From contig MU001673.1 in NCBI GenBank assembly GCA_010093515.1, positions 220,642 through 253,333 of the forward strand: a stretch of 32,692 nt of DNA. The letters run 5' to 3'. Of the stretch, positions 29,838 through 32,692 are shown in pieces. Made by a program: the position numbers and the translations under genes. The notes under the pieces are model-generated. The model worked only from the letters and a program-made list of their open reading frames with translations. It was not told the origin of the DNA and searched no databases. Numbering within the stretch: position 1 is the first letter of the stretch; each line of letters starts with the position of its first letter. The stretch comes from Lineolata rhizophorae (Eukaryota; Ascomycota; Dothideomycetes; Lineolatales; Lineolataceae).

Positions 29838-30726
29838 GATGGGCGTATCGAGGAGGACGTTCTCTACTAAGAACTTCGGGCGTCAGTTGTTGTTGTCGTG
29901 CCGGCTTCGACCGGGCTATGGTCGAGGTGGCGGCTGCGCGGTGGTTTGGCCGTGGTTATGGGCGACGTACAGCCACGACGGGTTCTTACAGCCGCACGCT
30001 GCGAGCTTCGGGTGGCCTTGGACACATCCAGCAGCTCGGTCTAGGGCGACGATGCAAAAAGGTTGGCTGGCCGGTCGAGCGTGCAGGCTGGCGGCAGAGT
30101 GGCAAGCTCCGGTCGAAGCGGGACAGCAGTCTTGGCGAGGCGGGAGACGGCACCTGAGGGGCCGGGCCTTTGGCGGTGGCGCAGCAAGCTGCCTCGCGCC
30201 CGGCACCAGAGCAACGTGGCGAGATCGAACAAGACTGGTGAACACAAGTTGCGGCGCCAGAATTGAAGACCTCACGAGCAGGTGCAGGAATGTGGAAGGA
30301 TGGCGCGCAAAGGGTTTGCGTGCAGGAGATAGAGGGGAGAGGGACGGATGACCAGTACAAGGCTGCTAGGGCGGTGCTCCCGGCTCCAACCTGATCTCAG
30401 CCGGAGCCCGCCCGTCGACGTGCACATGGCCGGCCCGGCGCCACATCAGTCGTCACAGGCCTCAGCCGTATTGCGAAATGCATTCTACAACTCGAAAAAA
30501 CAGCCACGATCCCGCATATTTCCATGCTTTGCATCGCTGCAACCTCCTCTAAAAGTACATAGAAAAAGAAAAAAATTACACTGATTCCTCTTTACAATAG
30601 ACGCCTCTACCCCGCCACTTAGATGTTCAAATAGGCGAGGACATATCTAGGAATGCATTAATGATACATGAGGTTATGACACAGACATTGAATTACCACG
30701 CCCGATCCATCATAGCCTCGCAGCAC
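29838..30726. promoter_or_regulatory. Intergenic region upstream of the RING ligase gene
   Basis: This 889-bp stretch carries the promoter of the leftward RING ligase gene and the 3' flank of the F-box gene. A plus-strand open frame (29701-30351) runs through it but overlaps the start of the RING gene antisense and shows no domain. From about 30480 to 30726 the DNA is AT-rich and featureless. Confidence 0.5.
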
Positions 30727-32082
30727 TCACCATAAGGTGTTTGAATCACGCACCATCGTTAGCACACTTTCAGGGTCCGCCAGGACCCCATTCCTCTTGT
30801 TCTGTTCAACCAACATATTCTTGATCGACTGGAGCTTCTCACGACGTGCCCCACCCCAGATCGAGTGGTTCTCCCACAACACTTCGACGCGGCGCAAGCG
30901 TGGAAGACGCCCCTCGGCAATTGCATACACAAGGTCGATTGTCTCGAACCCGTCTTCGTACGATGGGCGAAGCCTTTGGAAGGCCTTGGCAGGATCTACG
31001 CTCCACAGCGAGAATTCCTCAAGAGGGTACTGCTTAACTCGCGGATTGTCCGCAACTGCGACGTAATTTCGAGCGAGGTTGCTGCAACGTGATAGGTCTG
31101 AGGAACGGCTGTTACCGTCGTCTGAGTTCTCCCCCTCCTCATTTGCGTCGCTATCAAGAGTGTCACCGTCGTCGTAGATGGTTAAGAAGTCGAAAGAAAT
31201 GAGACGATCCAGTAGAGTTAGATTGGTCAGATTCGGTAACAAGTCCAGTAACCCGTCACAGGGGCAGTCCTCATTGTCGTAGGGGATGAGCGAGGTAATA
31301 TGAGTTACCGATAGCTCTCGAAGCTGACCTCCTAGGCTAGTCATGAGCTCTCTGAAAGTTTCAGGGTTCAGCTGGCTTATCTTAGACAAGTGCAACTTCG
31401 TAACAGACTTCGGGAGGCGGCCGGCATCAGTGCAGAGCATGCCCCAGAATGCCGACGCCATGTTACCAGAGATGCTTAGTTCCTCGAGATGCGGGGGCCA
31501 AATCACCAGTTCATCATCGATATCGTCAGGAAAATTCCTTTGCGGGTATTTAGGGAAGGAAAACTCTTTTAGAAGCGGCATGGCTTTGAGGACATGCCGT
31601 ATGTTTTGCAGAGAAAGCTCTTCCTTTCGAGTGGTGAAAGTGCCTTGCGTGTGTTCCAATCGGAGAATGCACAAGCCCGTACACTTCGTAAGCGGCGCTA
31701 AGCTGTTGATAGCGAGTGACTGAACCGGGCTCGTGAAAGACTTAAGCTTGCCATGAGAGCGCCTGAGAAGGCGGGAGACGGCCGCCTTGTAGTTTGGGGT
31801 GAAAATTTCGTGCAGATCAAGGTCTTCCACGTATTTGGCCACATCGTTCTTGGCAGCACGACGCGTCGTCACACTCGGGGCGACAGTCGAAATGAATTTG
31901 TCGAAATTCTTATGCGTTAATTGAGGCCGCTTGTAGAGCAGCTTGGTCGCATAATGGCAGAAGGTGCGTGACACTCGGCAGCACGAAGCGAGTGTCTTCT
32001 GGCCAAGATCGACATCTTGTTGGATATACTCGAAGTATAGGAGGACGATTTCAGGTGGTTGGTGGACTTCACGACGCGCCAT
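30727..32082 (-). CDS. F-box-type protein with leucine-rich-like repeats
   Basis: Single exon, 451 aa from the ATG at 32082. The frame stays open up to 32244 but the only starts there are non-ATG, so the shorter form is chosen. Residues about 8-55 (PPEIVLLYFEYI...TLASCCRVSRTFCHYATKLLYKRPQL) fit a divergent F-box, the part that would bind Skp1 in an SCF ubiquitin ligase. The rest has irregular leucine-rich segments (for example LEELSISGN, VTKLHLSKIS, LRELSVTHI, LTNLTLLDRL) of the kind that form the substrate-binding face of fungal F-box/LRR proteins. An acidic Asp/Glu/Ser insertion lies at about 311-338. No substrate can be proposed. A donor-like GTGAGT overlaps the stop codon, but joining it to the nearest acceptor recreates a stop at once. 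Confidence 0.8.
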   Translation of the reverse strand: MARREVHQPPEIVLLYFEYIQQDVDLGQKTLASCCRVSRTFCHYATKLLYKRPQLTHKNFDKFISTVAPSVTTRRAAKNDVAKYVEDLDLHEIFTPNYKAAVSRLLRRSHGKLKSFTSPVQSLAINSLAPLTKCTGLCILRLEHTQGTFTTRKEELSLQNIRHVLKAMPLLKEFSFPKYPQRNFPDDIDDELVIWPPHLEELSISGNMASAFWGMLCTDAGRLPKSVTKLHLSKISQLNPETFRELMTSLGGQLRELSVTHITSLIPYDNEDCPCDGLLDLLPNLTNLTLLDRLISFDFLTIYDDGDTLDSDANEEGENSDDGNSRSSDLSRCSNLARNYVAVADNPRVKQYPLEEFSLWSVDPAKAFQRLRPSYEDGFETIDLVYAIAEGRLPRLRRVEVLWENHSIWGGARREKLQSIKNMLVEQNKRNGVLADPESVLTMVRDSNTLW

Positions 32083-32563
32083 GGCAGCCACGACTAGCTC
32101 ACCGCGCCGCGGGACGGCCTGGATTCCATAGAGAATTAACAAAGCACTCGCGTTTTTAAATGCGCCAACATATCCTTGCGACTCACGTAAGCGCAAACTG
32201 TCTGCGTCCGAGGTGTCAGATAAATGGCTGGTTGTAAGGGCCACAACTGAGTGGCATTATGGAATAAAGAAAGGTAGAAAGTTTAAGCGCAAGTGATGAA
32301 TTAAGTGGGTGGCGGGTGGCTGACTCAGCAATAACGAACCACGATTTTCGCGTCGCGTGCCGTCCACCTCGCGTAGGCGCGCGGTCACGGGACTAGCCCA
32401 TTGAGAGAGTTCAATCCCTCATCCGGCCCTCTTGTATAAGTCAAATTCAATCAATCAGATCCCATCCGATCCAGTTGGGATCCTTACCTCTACCGCGTAA
32501 TTCACCTCAAAACTAAGGGCTCGTGATTTGATTGGTTCAGGAGTCGGGAAGTATAAGCGAGTA
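32083..32563. promoter_or_regulatory. Upstream region of the F-box gene
   Basis: This is probably a divergent promoter shared with a plus-strand gene starting at the right edge. No gene is seen inside it. A reverse CCAAT box (ATTGG) lies near 32531. Confidence 0.4.
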
Positions 32564-32564
32564 C

Positions 32565-32692
32565 TATATAACGTGTAGTACCCCCTGGTCGGTCAGACCC
32601 CCTGGTCGGTCAGCTTCCATCATCACCACCACAAATCCTCTCATTACTCCATCAATTTTGAAGCAATTTCATCAGCTTGGGTATCATCATGA
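32565..32692 (+). promoter_or_regulatory. Likely core promoter and 5' leader of a gene leaving the window
   Basis: A TATATAA box lies at 32565-32571. It is followed by two perfect tandem 17-bp units (ACCCCCTGGTCGGTCAG) at 32580-32613, then a C/T-rich leader. An ATG at 32689-32691 is the last codon in the window. The spacing of about 120 bp from TATA to ATG suits a fungal gene with a short leader. Only the start codon would be in the window, so the protein cannot be identified. Confidence 0.4.

Noticed and set aside
29701-30351. A 216-codon plus-strand frame over the RING gene start
   Set aside because: It overlaps the signal-peptide region of a well-supported gene on the other strand and looks low-complexity.
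32083-32244. N-terminal extension of the F-box protein and a GTGAGT...CAG intron within it
   Set aside because: The extension starts at GTG, not ATG, and removing the 68-bp candidate intron brings a stop into frame after a few codons.

Overview
The window looks like nuclear DNA of a filamentous ascomycete (Pezizomycotina). Nearly every gene is split by short introns of about 48-110 bp with GT...AG ends and CTAAC-like branch sites. A Zn2Cys6 transcription factor with a fungal-type regulatory region, a fungal seven-helix receptor and a peroxisomal -SKL terminus also fit. I saw no rRNA, tRNA, CRISPR array, transposon or viral relic. All exon boundaries below were read by eye from splice signals, frame and family conservation.

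Left part (399-10266): five enzyme genes that read as one carbohydrate-acid catabolic cluster. They are a Gfo/Idh/MocA (inositol 2-dehydrogenase-like) oxidoreductase (minus), a zinc MDR sorbitol/L-idonate-type dehydrogenase (minus), a KduD/IdnO-like short-chain dehydrogenase (plus, divergent from the zinc enzyme), a myo-inositol oxygenase with all six iron ligands (minus), and an aldo-keto reductase (plus, divergent from the oxygenase). Inferred route: myo-inositol to D-glucuronate (oxygenase), to L-gulonate (aldo-keto reductase), then through 2-keto-L-gulonate and L-idonate to 5-keto-D-gluconate (zinc enzyme) and D-gluconate (SDR). The enzymes between L-gulonate and L-idonate, a gluconate kinase and a transporter are not in the window. 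The intergenic regions of this cluster contain perfect palindromes that could be regulator sites.

Middle part (10267-18051): gene-poor DNA with a 63-bp tandem repeat, a small three-exon membrane-protein gene (12655-13145), and a ten-exon Zn2Cys6 regulator (14636-17392). The regulator's DNA-binding domain is spread over five exons, two of them only 14 and 11 nt long. It may or may not control the left cluster.

Right part (18052-32692): an enoyl-CoA hydratase/isomerase ending in the peroxisomal signal SKL, a putative G-protein-coupled receptor with a His-Gly repeat tail, about 5.3 kb with no gene I can support, a secretory-pathway PA-domain/transmembrane/RING-H2 ubiquitin ligase, and an F-box-type protein, all on the minus strand. 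The last 130 bp look like the core promoter and leader of a plus-strand gene that begins at the window edge.
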